Assembly: GCA_038030265.1 (NCBI GenBank)
Contig: CM075937.1
Span: 15,376,001-15,440,000 of the forward strand
From: Corythucha ciliata
Lineage: Eukaryota; Arthropoda; Insecta; Hemiptera; Tingidae
Reading direction: 5' to 3'
DNA: 64,000 nucleotides
Part shown: piece after piece, positions 12,110-21,831 of the stretch
Layout: every line of letters begins with the position of its first letter
Numbering within the stretch: the stretch's first letter is position 1
Translations under genes and position numbers: made by a program
The notes under the pieces: generated by a model
The model's database searches: none
What the model saw: only the letters and a program-made list of their open reading frames with translations
What the model was told of the DNA's origin: nothing

Positions 12110-12690
12110 GCCAACGCCTTGGGAGAAAATTCACGGGAATATACGCTTTCAAAGGTGAAATTTCAGCCTTTGGCACATATGGGGAAGAGCGATTTAACCG
12201 AATTGGCTCTTTCTTAACACCAACGTCGCGTATCCGGCACGCTTATGAAACCAACTTTGCCGGTTTCGATGCTTCAAAAACGAAATTTCTCGCCTTAGCC
12301 TCAATAAAAGTCTAATTTTGCGGCGTCAACTTCCTAAGAAGCCCAACTTAGGACGGATTACACGCTCAAAATCAAAAGTTCTCATACACTTGATCATTCT
12401 AAAGAGCATGTTTCCAGGTCTTGCACCTTTTAAAAACACAATTTTGTAGGTGTTGGTCCATTCAAACCCAATTTTGCGTGATCTGCCCTCCCCCCCCCCC
12501 CCGACACTATTCCGCGGGTTTTTACCCACCTCTATAAGCCAAATCAAGGAGACCGGTTTCTTCAAAAATGCAATTTCGTAAGATTGGCTCGTTAAAAATC
12601 AAATTTCGCGGAAAATGGCTCACCCCCCCCCAAAACAACGAATTTTGCGGGTTTCGCTGCATCAAACACAAAATTTGTGGTTAGCGGAAT
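12110..12690 (-). repeat. 30-bp tandem array, family C, reverse
   Basis: The units contain AATTTCGCG followed by GTTTGGCTC-like sequence and a short A-rich stretch, for example at 12270-12300, 12590-12620 and 12640-12670. C runs at 12489-12502 and about 12625-12633 are inserted within units. A degenerate transition zone (12690-12800) leads into a B block. Confidence 0.75.
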
Positions 12691-12799
12691 TTGTGGTTAG
12701 AGGCATTTTTGGTTTGAGCTAATTGTAGTTATAGCCTTTTGTTGTTACAGCCAGACTGGCTTGGCACGTTGTGTCAACAACGTCGCTCAAATAAAAAAG

Positions 12800-13830
12800 G
12801 CTTGGCAGTCATTCACCGCCTAAAAATGGCTAAATTAGCTCCATTCCCTTCATAAAAATCGGCTAAACTGACTATAATGGCTCCTCAAAATGGCAAAACT
12901 GACAATCCGTGCCTTGAAAATGGCTAATCTGACGATTCGCGCCATGTAAATGGCTAAACTGACTATTCGCGCCATGAAAATTGCCGAATTGGCCGCCCTA
13001 AAATTTAGCCCCGTATAGTAGTGCAGCCCTGAAAATACCATGATTTTCATGCTGAAGCTGGCTAAATCGACCATTAGCGTGCTAAAAATAGCCAAACAGA
13101 ATATTTCCACACTAAAATGGCCAAACTGACTCTGCGTACCGTGAAAATGCGTAAAAAGATTATTCCTTGAAGCTGTAGAATCGACCATTTGTGCGCCAAG
13201 TATACCATTCTTGCCTAACTTAACAAGACTAGCAACTCTGACGATTCGCGCCCCGAAAAGAGCCAAATCGGCGATTCCCGTTTTAAAATGGCCAAGCTTA
13301 CTTTATGAGCTCTTAAAGAGCCAGAATGTCCGGAAAATGACAAAATCAATGAGTCGCGAGCCAAAAATGGCCAAACGGGCGATTGCTTGACGTTCTATTC
13401 GCTTCTGGAAAACTAGCAATGTCTCGCTCTAACAACGGTAAATCCAACCATTTGGACCCTAAAATAGTAAAACATTACACTGACTATTCATGCCCTAGAG
13501 TTGACCATACTGGCAGTTTGCGCCATAAAGATGGACGAACTGACTATTCACGCCCTAAAATTGGTAAAACTGACACTATGCAGCCCATAATTGTTAAAAC
13601 TGACGATTCGCGCTTTGAAAGGCCCTAAACAGATGATTACTGATCTGAAACTGCCAAAACTAAATTCGCGCGTTAAAAATGGCCAAACTGAACCTTCACG
13701 CATTGCAAACGTCTAAACTATAGATACGTGGCCTAAAATGTCTAAAGTGACGATTCGTGATCTTAAAATGGACAAACCGGGCTATTTGAAGCCCTAAAAA
13801 TGGCACACTCGTACCGGCAATGCACGGTCC
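12800..13830 (-). repeat. 30-bp tandem array, family B, reverse
   Basis: The units read TTCGCGCCCTAAAAATGGC followed by TAAACTGACGA, for example at 12908-12975, 13130-13160, 13240-13275 and 13535-13570. It is the reverse complement of the arrays at 0.5-1.3 and 48.0-48.7 kb. The apparent 138-codon minus-strand frame here translates into 10-residue repeats of the type ARIVSLAI-MARIVRLAI and is treated as a repeat artefact. Confidence 0.88.
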
Positions 13831-13866
13831 AAAAATAACCAAACTGATCGCTTTTGTGCTCTGCAG

Positions 13867-14015
13867 AGGCGATTCTTGCTATTCGTGGTTATTCGGGCAA
13901 TTGGATCAACAAACTGGCCAATGGCATTTGCGCACAGAGCACGGGTCGTCTTCATCTTAGCAACCAAATGACCCTCCTTCCCCATTCACTGCCGGATACA
14001 ACTTCCTCGTGCTAG
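13867..14015 (+). CDS. Candidate exon, weak jacalin-like motif
   Basis: A pyrimidine-rich tract ending in GTGCTCTGCAG (to 13866) gives a good 3' splice site directly after the B array. In the frame beginning with GCG at 13869, 48 codons run to a TAG at 14013-14015. They include the segment ILAIRGYSGNWINKLANG. This resembles the I-x-x-I-x-G-x-S-G-x-x-I-D-x-L strand pattern of jacalin-like or vitelline-membrane-type beta-prism domains, although asparagine replaces the usual aspartate. This is a motif-level impression from memory, not an alignment. A frame change, a missed donor or a pseudogene could all apply. Confidence 0.25.
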
Positions 14016-14081
14016 CTAGCTCGCTCGCACTACAAAATGGCTTGAATGGCTATTCAAAAGGCAGTTTTTGACGTGAAAATA

Positions 14082-14321
14082 CTACTTTTGGGGTTGGATA
14101 CAATATTTTGGGGATTTCAGTAATTCATCGGAGAAACACGAGGATGGAACATCGGCTGGTGATATTTCTTGCTGCTGTAAGGTGCTGCCTGCAATTTTCA
14201 GGAATAGAAAACTTGAAGGCAATATTAGGACGGGATCGTAGCACAGACTGTACAGTGGAAACATCAGCTTGCTGCCATGCGCGCCCACCAGATCGCGTGT
14301 ACTCAGCACATCACTTGCCAT
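14082..14321 (-). CDS. Candidate open frame, product unknown
   Basis: On the minus strand an ATG at plus 14319-14321 opens 79 codons in a locally GC-richer island. Codon choice in the first half (several CTG, GTG and GGC) looks protein-like. An internal CTGAAAATTGCAG gives a possible 3' splice site, so only part may be coding. The plus strand of the same island also has a 71-codon open frame (14108-14323, no ATG at its start). I recognise neither translation. The island lies immediately beyond the candidate exon ending at 14015. Confidence 0.15.
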   Translation of the reverse strand: MASDVLSTRDLVGAHGSKLMFPLYSLCYDPVLILPSSFLFLKIAGSTLQQQEISPADVPSSCFSDELLKSPKYCIQPQK

Positions 14322-14329
14322 AATGTGCT

Positions 14330-16370
14330 GATAAAACCAAGGCTGCGTCTGTTCTTTTTCTTTTACACAATTTTATCAACGGGGACATGTTTGCTCGTCT
14401 TATTGACATTATTCGTCATCGTTTTATTCAAGAATTTTTTTCTGATTTGCGTAGAACTATGTTGATGAAGGTGTAAACAATAAAAACACTCGTTAATTCG
14501 CGTGAATCATCCATCCGCTGCCCCCAACCCTCTTCCAAACACAAACACTCCGGATTAGTCAATCTCAATCTCTGTGACTGTCAAAAAGTTTGAGGGGGGG
14601 GGGGAGATATAAAAACACGCGAAGCATCTATAATGGTTGCAAAACAGCGCCATATGGCCCCCAGCTTTTCCTTACTTCATTGAATGAAGAAAACGTGCAT
14701 TTTTTTTTATACATTGTGCAAGAGAGTTCCTTAGCGATGTGGATGTGCCGCCTTTGTTTTTACTGTACCTTGTAGTTTTTGAATCGTTAAGCATGAATAA
14801 TTCAATCAAAATATCGTGAAGCGCGGCAAAAAAAAAAGAGGGGATGATAAAACCCTCACTTGGTGGTGTACTTTCGCAGATACGGCGCCAGTCGCATCTT
14901 CACAAAGTTGCACGTCCTTCGTCTCGTCATCACCGCCCCTCACCCAGCCACCAACCGTAGTCGCGTAGGTCTACCTGCTCAAAGGAGCTGCCTCAGTTTT
15001 TCTATTTTTTTTATTTATTATTTTTAATTAATAACAGAGAGAGTGTCGTGCTCTCCCTTTTAATTCTCCATCTCTAATTAATCGTACCAGCCACTCAGAG
15101 CGAATTAAAATCTTACGGGGCGGTCATTTAGAAGGCATTTCTGATTATTAAAGAGAATGAGAGCTGCATGGAGAGAAAAAGAGAGAGAGAGTTAGAGAGG
15201 GAAAGAAATAGAGAGTGCGAGAGAATCACAATAATAATAAAAAAGACTGAAAGGAAAAAAATAGAGCTTTTTTTAATTAATTTTAATGCGCATCGCATAA
15301 TGATTTCTTAACAAAGTTTCGAATTCACAACCTTGAGATTCATTCCTGTTCGCGTTTATTGCACCATGAAATTGATTTTTCGCTCGCAATTTAGTTCCAT
15401 CGCAATTCCACTTCCACCCCCACCCCCCAACCATCGCGACCACCCACTTTTGTCTGTCAGAGCGATAGTTGAAAACTGGAGAGGTCCATAAAATATTGTA
15501 AGTGAAAAACTCCACCAACTTATTTGGACGAACCCCTAAAAAATGCTTCATCCACAGAAGTTCCGGCTCAACGGCTCAACGGAGGTATTTTAGGAAATCC
15601 TCATTCTTACCCCCCCCCCTCCACCAACACCAGTTGTCAACATCAAATTGAAAACGCTTGTTCGATTGTCTTCGATGTTGATTAAAAAGAACCGGCAACT
15701 AATGTGTATGGAGTTTATGGATAACGAGAAAATGATAAGAGAGAGTCTAAGATGGATATAAAAGCACTTAAATCAACCGATTAAATGTTTAAAAAAAACA
15801 TTGTATTAGTGAATGAAAAACAAATCAAAGTAAATCAATTAATGCGGGAGCCTTTTTCCCATTTTGTTTATCTTTGCAGTTTTAATTGATATAAATATTA
15901 TCACTTTACCCACCCCCTGGCCCCGCATCATTTCCATCACCAAGTTTCACAGTTAATGGACACGGGTATAATAAGGAAGTTAAAAGCTCGTTTATAATGG
16001 TTATTGAGTTCGTCTGTCTTTCATTCTTTTTTTATTACCACATCCTGGCGCTGATTAAATGTCGCCGATGTGGAAGGCAACTAATTGAAGTTTCTCGGTG
16101 AGTAATTTTGTTCTGGCATGTCGCGTCGACTCATAAAAAGGAAAAGTATGGGAGAAGAGAGTGAAACAATAAAAATAAAAATGAACAATTATCGAGGGCG
16201 AGGTCTCCCCCGTGACTTTGCGCGCGATGTTTTTGGCATGCCAGGGGATTTTCGTTACATTGTGGCGTCGGTTTATTCTTTGATGGTGAGCTCGTGTCCA
16301 TTAAAAAAAATGACCATGAATGAGGCGACAGAAGAGGAACGCTTTGCGTGGCTGCGATGTAACAGAAAAA
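14330..16370. other. Intergenic, no gene seen
   Basis: Unique AT-rich DNA with GA-rich tracts (15175-15225), an AATAAT microsatellite near 15225-15240, a G run at about 14594 and a C run at about 15610. A 92-codon frame at 16118-16393 runs into the first A units and has no recognisable domain. Confidence 0.5.
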
Positions 16371-18250
16371 CCGCTAATTTGCACCGGGGCTAGAGCGAAC
16401 GGCAATTCACGGTTTCTGGAGGCAATTCATTCGTATTAGCTGAAATTGAGAAAAAAGCGCTGATTCCTGGCTAAAAAGTATTTTTAAAATTGTTAATTCA
16501 TGGGTAAAATCGAGATAAATCGCTCGTTTGCAGCTGAGATTGAGAAAAAATCGTTAATTTAACTGGGACTGAAATGGGGCATCGATATAAAATTAATAAA
16601 AAACGTTGACTCGCGGAAAAAGTTGAAAACAAAAAACAAAAAAAAACGTTAATTCGCGCTCTAAATTCAGATAAAGCCCTAATTCGCGGCTAAAATTTAA
16701 AAAAAAAACCTAACCCATGGCTGAAAACGAGAAAACCCGCTAATTTATTACTACAATTAGGAAAAAGCACTAACTAACGAATGAAATTGAGGTTAACCAC
16801 AAGTTCGAAGCTGGAACTGAGAAAACAAAATGCCAATTAGTGACCAAAATTAAAAAAAGAGCTAATTAATCACTGACAATAATTTTAAAATTGGTAATTC
16901 GTGGGTAAAATTGGGGTAAATCGCTCGTTTACAGCAGAAATTGAGAAAAAGGTGAATTCGTGACTAAAGTCTTTACACTAAGGCCCACTTTTTCAATTGT
17001 CGATTAAGAAATTTAAAGAACTCATTTAGAAAAATCATCTGTGAACCATGACGAAATATAAAATCATGAAACAGATGATTTTTTTAGTCAGCTCTTTAGT
17101 CAAGGATTGATAAAGCGGGCCTTAGTGACCGACTCTCGAACGTGTTGCTTCATTTCGATAGTTCGATTTGTTCACTCACATCAAAAATAGGAATGAAATT
17201 AACACATCAACAACAAACTTTGTCTGCGGGCACTACGGTTACGTATTGACGCTACACAGTGATCATTTGTTCTAAAATCATTCCCGGTGCGTTATTTTTA
17301 GTAGAACGGGTATAAAGGGGAAGCTCATTTCACTAAATTCTGGGGCGGGCGAGAGTCCATGATCAAGTGGACAGACTTTAGTTATGGAAAAAGTGCTAAC
17401 TCACATCTAAAATTGAGGAAAATCGCACAAGTCGTGGCTAAAAATGAAGAAAAATCTAATTAGCAACTAAAATTGGGTCGTGAATAAAATCAAGTTAAAT
17501 CGATAGTTCAAAGATGACATTGATAAAACAAGCTTATTCGTGTCTAAAATTGGGAAAAACGCTATTCAATGATACAAATAATTTTGGAAGTAGCTAATTC
17601 GTGCGTGAAATTGAGGAAAATCGCTCATTTGCAGCTGAGATTGAGAAAAAAACATAATTCGTGGCTATAATTGAGAAAAAACTATATAACTCATGGCTAA
17701 AAATTGGGAAAATCACTAATTCGTGAATACGTTTGGGGTAAATCGCTCGTTCAAAGCTGTAATTGGGGAGAAAACGATAATTCATGCCTAAAATTGTGCG
17801 AAAGGGCTAATTTATCGCTAAAAATAATTTTTAAACTCGCTGGTTCGAGCGCTTAGCAGAGTGCTTTGTGGTTATAGTAGTGAGAAAAAGCGTTAACTCA
17901 CACCTAAAATTGAGTGAAAGTGCTAAATTGAAAAGCTAACATTGAGAAAAAGTGCTTAATTGCGGATAAAAATTGAGAAAAAGCGATAAATCTTGGCTAA
18001 AAACGAAAATAGTGCTAATTTTCGACTAACATTTGGGGAAATCACTAATTCGTGGATAAAATGGAGATAAATCAGTTGTTTGAAGCCAAAATTGAGAAAA
18101 AATTGCTAATTCGTGGCTGAATAGAGAAGGCGCAGGCGCTAATTTGGGACTGAAATTTGAGAAAAGCACTGGTTCTCGAATATAAAACTGAGACAAAGCG
18201 TTAATTCGCACCCAAAATTGAGAGAAACCGCTAATTTACGGCTTTAATTG
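16370..18250 (+). repeat. 30-bp tandem array, family A, forward
   Basis: Units of the GGCTAAAATTGAGAAAAA type are continuous, except for a short inverted-repeat element (16976-17127) and about 240 bp of unrelated sequence after it (17128-17370). Many core variants read TTCGTGGCT (for example 17650-17700). Units of this array vary between 26 and 33 bp. Confidence 0.9.
16976..17127. mobile_element. 152-bp MITE with CACTA-type ends
   Basis: The element begins CACTAAGGCCCACTTTTTCA and ends with the near-complementary sequence TGATAAAGCGGGCCTTAGTG, giving 11 perfect terminal base pairs and continued imperfect pairing. An inner ATCATCTGT against ACAGATGAT also pairs, so the whole element can fold into one long hairpin. 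It is inserted into a family A array. The 5' CACTA ... TAGTG 3' ends recall EnSpm/CACTA elements, but the flanks (TTA and ACC) show no matching target duplication, so the superfamily is uncertain. Confidence 0.7.
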
Positions 18251-18264
18251 ATAAAATAATGGAG

Positions 18265-18520
18265 CCAATTTTCGGATGGCCTTTCCTGAATTTTGCCGTG
18301 AATTAGCCCTTTTTCACAATTTTACCCCGAATGATTATAGCAATTTTTCCAAGTATATTGGCTGCGCACTTGCTCCAGGTACAGCGCATGAACTTGCCTT
18401 GTCTATTTTAGCCGCCTAATGGCCTATAATGAAACCAGGGATTAGTATATTTCTTCCATTTTTGCGGGGAAGATGCCTCCTGAAGACGCGCGTTAGTAAT
18501 TTTCTCAATTTTATCAGTTT
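18265..18520 (-). repeat. Short family A array, reverse
   Basis: TTTTGCCGTGAATTAGCCC and TTTTAGCCGCCTAATGGCC units, with TTTCTCAATTTTATC near 18500, show family A in the opposite orientation to the array immediately to its left. This leaves an orientation switch at about 18250. Confidence 0.7.
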
Positions 18521-18538
18521 AACTAGAGTGATGAAATG

Positions 18539-18821
18539 ATTAAACTGATGTTACCCGGACGGCTCGGAAAGGCAAAGCCTATAACACAATTCGAGCTTCG
18601 AGAAACAATGGACTCCCTGGGCGAGATTTGAACCCGCAACCTCTGGAACGCGAGTCCAATGCGCTGCCAATTGCGCTACAGTGACGACGCCCTGGACTAG
18701 CATTAGACTAGCATTCCAGAGGTTGCGGGTTTAAATTCCGCCGGGGAGCCCATTTTTTCTCGAAGCTCGAATTGTGTTAGGCTTTCCCTTTCTGAGTCGT
18801 CCGGGTATCATCAGTTCAATT
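18539..18821 (-). mobile_element. tRNA-derived SINE with inverted partial copy
   Basis: On the minus strand, 18690 down to about 18611 reads as a tRNA-like head. It has an A-box region GTAGCGCAATTGGCAGCGC, a paired anticodon arm, and a B box GGTTCAAATC. A body containing TTTCTCGAAGCTCGAATTG and a GTCCGGGT end then runs to 18539. A second, 5'-truncated copy runs on the plus strand from TTCCAGAGGTTGCGGG (18714) to about 18821, so the two form inverted arms of about 110 bp around a 60-70 nt spacer. The head resembles tRNA-Trp or tRNA-Arg most, judged from memory. Transcription would be by RNA polymerase III. Confidence 0.8.
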
Positions 18822-18849
18822 AATTTATTACCCTCGCATCTATCCAACA

Positions 18850-18940
18850 ACATCTAGACAAGATAAAATTCGGCGTGGTTTACCGATCAGGGGAAACGCC
18901 TCGAATTTCGAGAAATAATGACCCTGGGTGGGTTTTGGCT
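18850..18940 (-). mobile_element. Second SINE-body fragment
   Basis: This segment shares GGCGTGGTTTACC, GAAACGCCT and CGAGAAA-AATG-CCTGGGTGGG blocks with the reverse complement of 42963-43065, at roughly 80% identity. Its TTTCTCGAA module (on the minus strand) is the same as in the tRNA-headed SINE next to it. It is probably the 3' body of a related SINE subfamily without its head. Confidence 0.6.
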
Positions 18941-19039
18941 ATGCTCCTTTCTCACAAGAATTTATCCCTAGTTTCTATCTAATTAACTAGAGCTTAAAGA
19001 ATAGCCAGGAAGGACTCCAGCAAGCACACACTGCCAATG

Positions 19040-19345
19040 TTCCGTCTCGCTTGGAAAGGCTCGCAAATGAGGAACCTCAAGTGATTTCGCTTTTGAAGGA
19101 GCCAAACCCACGAAATTGGTTTCCGAAAGAGCCAGATCCGCCAAATTTATGGTTTTTATTCCATAATTTTTTTTTTTTTTTTTTTTTTTTGTACGGGTCA
19201 ACCCCACAAAATTGGCATTTTAGTGAGTCGATCCACGTGCAATTGGCTTTTGCCAATGCGTTTTGCTAGTTGTTAAGATACGCAAAATTTGGACTCTAAA
19301 GGGACCAAAACCACTAAACTGTGGTTTTGAAGGAGCTGAGGTCTT
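19040..19345 (+). repeat. 30-bp tandem array, family C, forward
   Basis: The units follow the pattern GAGCCAAACCCACGAAATT, then GGTTTTGAAG, for example at 19097-19150 and 19300-19345. A T run of about 22 nt at 19168-19189 interrupts one unit. Confidence 0.75.
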
Positions 19346-19369
19346 CGACCCTGGAAATAACTAATTCGA

Positions 19370-19925
19370 ACAGTTGAAATCGTGGGGTTCGTATAGAAAA
19401 AAAAAATCGGAATTTTGGCTGCGGATAAAATTGAGAAAATCTGCAAGTTTGCCAATTCAGGGCTAAAACTCACAAAATTTGAGAAAACCCGCGGATTTCA
19501 GAACTGTTCATCGCTGCGATTATAACATGACTTGAGTTATTTCGTGTCTTAAATATCCAAAAATTCCAGTTTTGGCTGCTCAGTGAAGCAAAATCGAGTG
19601 AAAACGCTGGTTAGAGCATTTCTCGGCACGAATTCTGTAAGTCTGAATAGGGAAAGTGGGAAAAAGTTCGGGCGGCTCACTCGGACGAACTGATTGAGAA
19701 AAACGGCGAGTTTGGCAGTTTGTGCGGTTGAAATTCTAGACAAAAATTGCTAGTTTCGCTGTTCCATCCATTAAATTTGAGAGAAACCGCGACTTCGGCT
19801 GCTCTGCCGTTAATGGGGTGAGGTGGGTGACTGCAAATTTGACTATTATGCAGCCAAAATAAAAGAAAAACTCGCGATCCTGGCTGTTCCACGGGTAAAA
19901 CTGAGAAACCCGGCGAGTTTTAAGG
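19370..19925 (+). repeat. Looser array, family G (about 40-bp units)
   Basis: Units combine A-like text (GGGTAAAATTGAGAAA) with an extra segment of the type CGAGTTTGGCTGTTC, giving spacings of about 40-45 bp, for example near 19430-19480, 19690-19730, 19765-19800 and 19880-19920. I cannot tell whether this is a diverged A derivative or an A/C hybrid. Confidence 0.5.
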
Positions 19926-20160
19926 ACAAAATTAGTTGTTTGAATTAGCCAAAATTGCGAAATTGGGTTCTAAACGTATAAAATTCACGATATTAGGGCT
20001 TTGAAAGAGGCAAAACCGTGGAATGACTTTTTTTTTAAGAAACCGAAACCGTGCTATTGCCTTTTTGAATAAGTTTATCCGACGAAATTGGCTTTTTGAT
20101 TGAGCATGACCATACCGACATTTGGGCACGTGAGTGCCAATCGTCCAAAATGTCAAACCC
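19926..20160 (+). repeat. 30-bp tandem array, family C, forward
   Basis: Repeats of GCCAAAACCGTG-type sequence followed by GAAATT and GGCTTTTTGA are spaced about 30 bp apart from 19945 to 20130. A G run at about 20214-20226 lies just beyond. Confidence 0.65.
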
Positions 20161-20264
20161 AGGAAGTCAATCCCACGCGCACACTAAAAAAAACTAGTGT
20201 GTTTGTTGTTGCGAGGGGGGGGGGGGGTAAATGAAAGTTACAGTGGCACAGAGCTCTTAAGTCC

Positions 20265-20610
20265 AGAAAATTCATTTTTTAACGTCCCGAAATTGCAAAT
20301 TTCCAGCTGTAGATCATGTGAGTGGGTGGCTAATTCGCCATGAGATTAGCTAAATTGGAAGTTTCGAGGTTAAGCAGTCGCTACAATACGTTTCAATGAA
20401 TATAAATCCGCAAAAATTACAAGATTCAGAGATGAATAGTCGCGAAGTTCCAAGTTTCTGGGTTGAAGAGCCTCGGAATTCATGTTACGGAGAAAAAAAT
20501 AGTCTCAAAATTGACAGTCTTAGGTTCAAGCATTAAAAACAGTAAAAATTCAAGGCTAAGTCCCATAATTAGTTAAGCGAAATCAGTTCTCGCATTAGCC
20601 AAAACCGTGA
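20265..20610 (+). repeat. Degenerate family D-like array
   Basis: GAAATTGCAAATTTCCAG, CGCGAAGTTCCAAGTTTCTG and similar segments recur at about 30-bp spacing, interspersed with GCTGAATAGTCGC-like text. The match to the main D blocks (35.7-38.4 kb) is weaker than theirs to one another. Confidence 0.5.
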
Positions 20611-20619
20611 AATTGTATT

Positions 20620-21741
20620 CTGCCTTGCTGTGGTCGGAGCTTTGTTGTGGTTTGGATCTTGGCAGCGGTTTGGGCTTTGTAGTGATTGAAGCTCTGTGGT
20701 TTGTGGTTGGAGCTTTTATGTGGTTGGGTTATGGCTGGGGGGGGGGGGGCTCTGTGAAGGAGCCCCATTGAGTTTTTTATTCCCGGCCGGTTCCTGTGTC
20801 CAATCACTACTGTCCAAGTTCTCGAACTGGATACGACAAGTTTCCGGTAGAAAATGGGCAGCTTCTGGTGGTAATGGTCAAATTGCTAAGTTTGACAGCT
20901 TCCATGACAGAATAACGGGGAACTTGCACATTTTTCAAGGACTGGTGTTTCTTGAAGAGGGCTCTCCCACAATGCTATTGATCACATTAAAAATTGAAAT
21001 CAATCAAGGATTTTTTTAGAGCGAATTTTTAAAAATTTTGAGTGGGGATTTAATAACGTCAAAGCCTATTTAATGAAATTGTTGATGTGAGGAAGAGGGG
21101 GGTTAGACACATTTTTAGAGGGACAATTTTTCTTGTTATTTGTAAACAAAAAATGTTAGAGTGCCCTAATCACATGCTTCAAAAGTAGGGATTGACGCCA
21201 TTTTCCCTCGTACCATCTATCCCCTCTTGAAGAACTTTGAAATTTATTAAATCACGGAAGCCACCAATCGGGCTGCAACTACCATTAATATTCTTCTGTC
21301 CATGTGCCAATTCACCGGTATGCTTTTCTCCCGAATCGGACATTCATGCAAGTTCCCCATTAGCTGTATTTTGAGTCCAAAAGCCAGTTTCAGGAGTGAG
21401 ACGGGATTTAAATTGCCATGCAGGGCCCCAATATGAAGGGAAATACAGTCTCTCAAACGTTACCTAGTTCAACGTCACTAAGAAAATTTGAAATTCAATC
21501 CCAAAACGCAGATTACGGCACAATAAACAAGGCATTTAGGCTCACGGTCTGATTCATCGTCCCAAAAACGAGCGGCTCCACAGCATAGCAAGCCCGCGCA
21601 TTGATAGATCACTTGGTCCAGAAAGAAGCGATTTCACGACACATAGTGACAGGGGTAGCTACGTGAAACCCTCTGGATTTTCGACTGTGTTAAGTTGTTC
21701 ACGTCCCGAACTATCCAGTTTTTTCTGTTTTCTCCACGAAT
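20620..21741. other. Mostly unique, short GTGGTTTGG-type repeats
   Basis: From 20635 to 20745 a degenerate unit of about 20 bp containing GTGGTTTGGAGCTTTG repeats several times and ends in an 11-nt G run. The rest shows no gene or recognisable element. Confidence 0.4.
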
Positions 21742-21831
21742 TTGTTGTTTTTTCTCAGATTTATCCGCGAATGAGTGATATTTTTCAACTTCAGCCGTGA
21801 AATAGCGCTTTATTTCCTCAATTTTAACCAA
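21742..21831 (-). repeat. 90-bp exact duplicate of 29523-29612
   Basis: All 90 bases are identical to the segment starting at 29523 (TTGTTGTTTTTTCTCAG ... TTTTAACCAA). The length equals three family A units. At 29.5 kb the segment is part of a continuing A array, whereas here it stands alone between unrelated sequences, so it is best explained as a recent copy or transfer out of the array. Confidence 0.9.

Noticed and set aside
12850..13266. 138-codon minus-strand frame
   Set aside because: The translation is a decapeptide repeat produced by B units. There is no domain and no start context.
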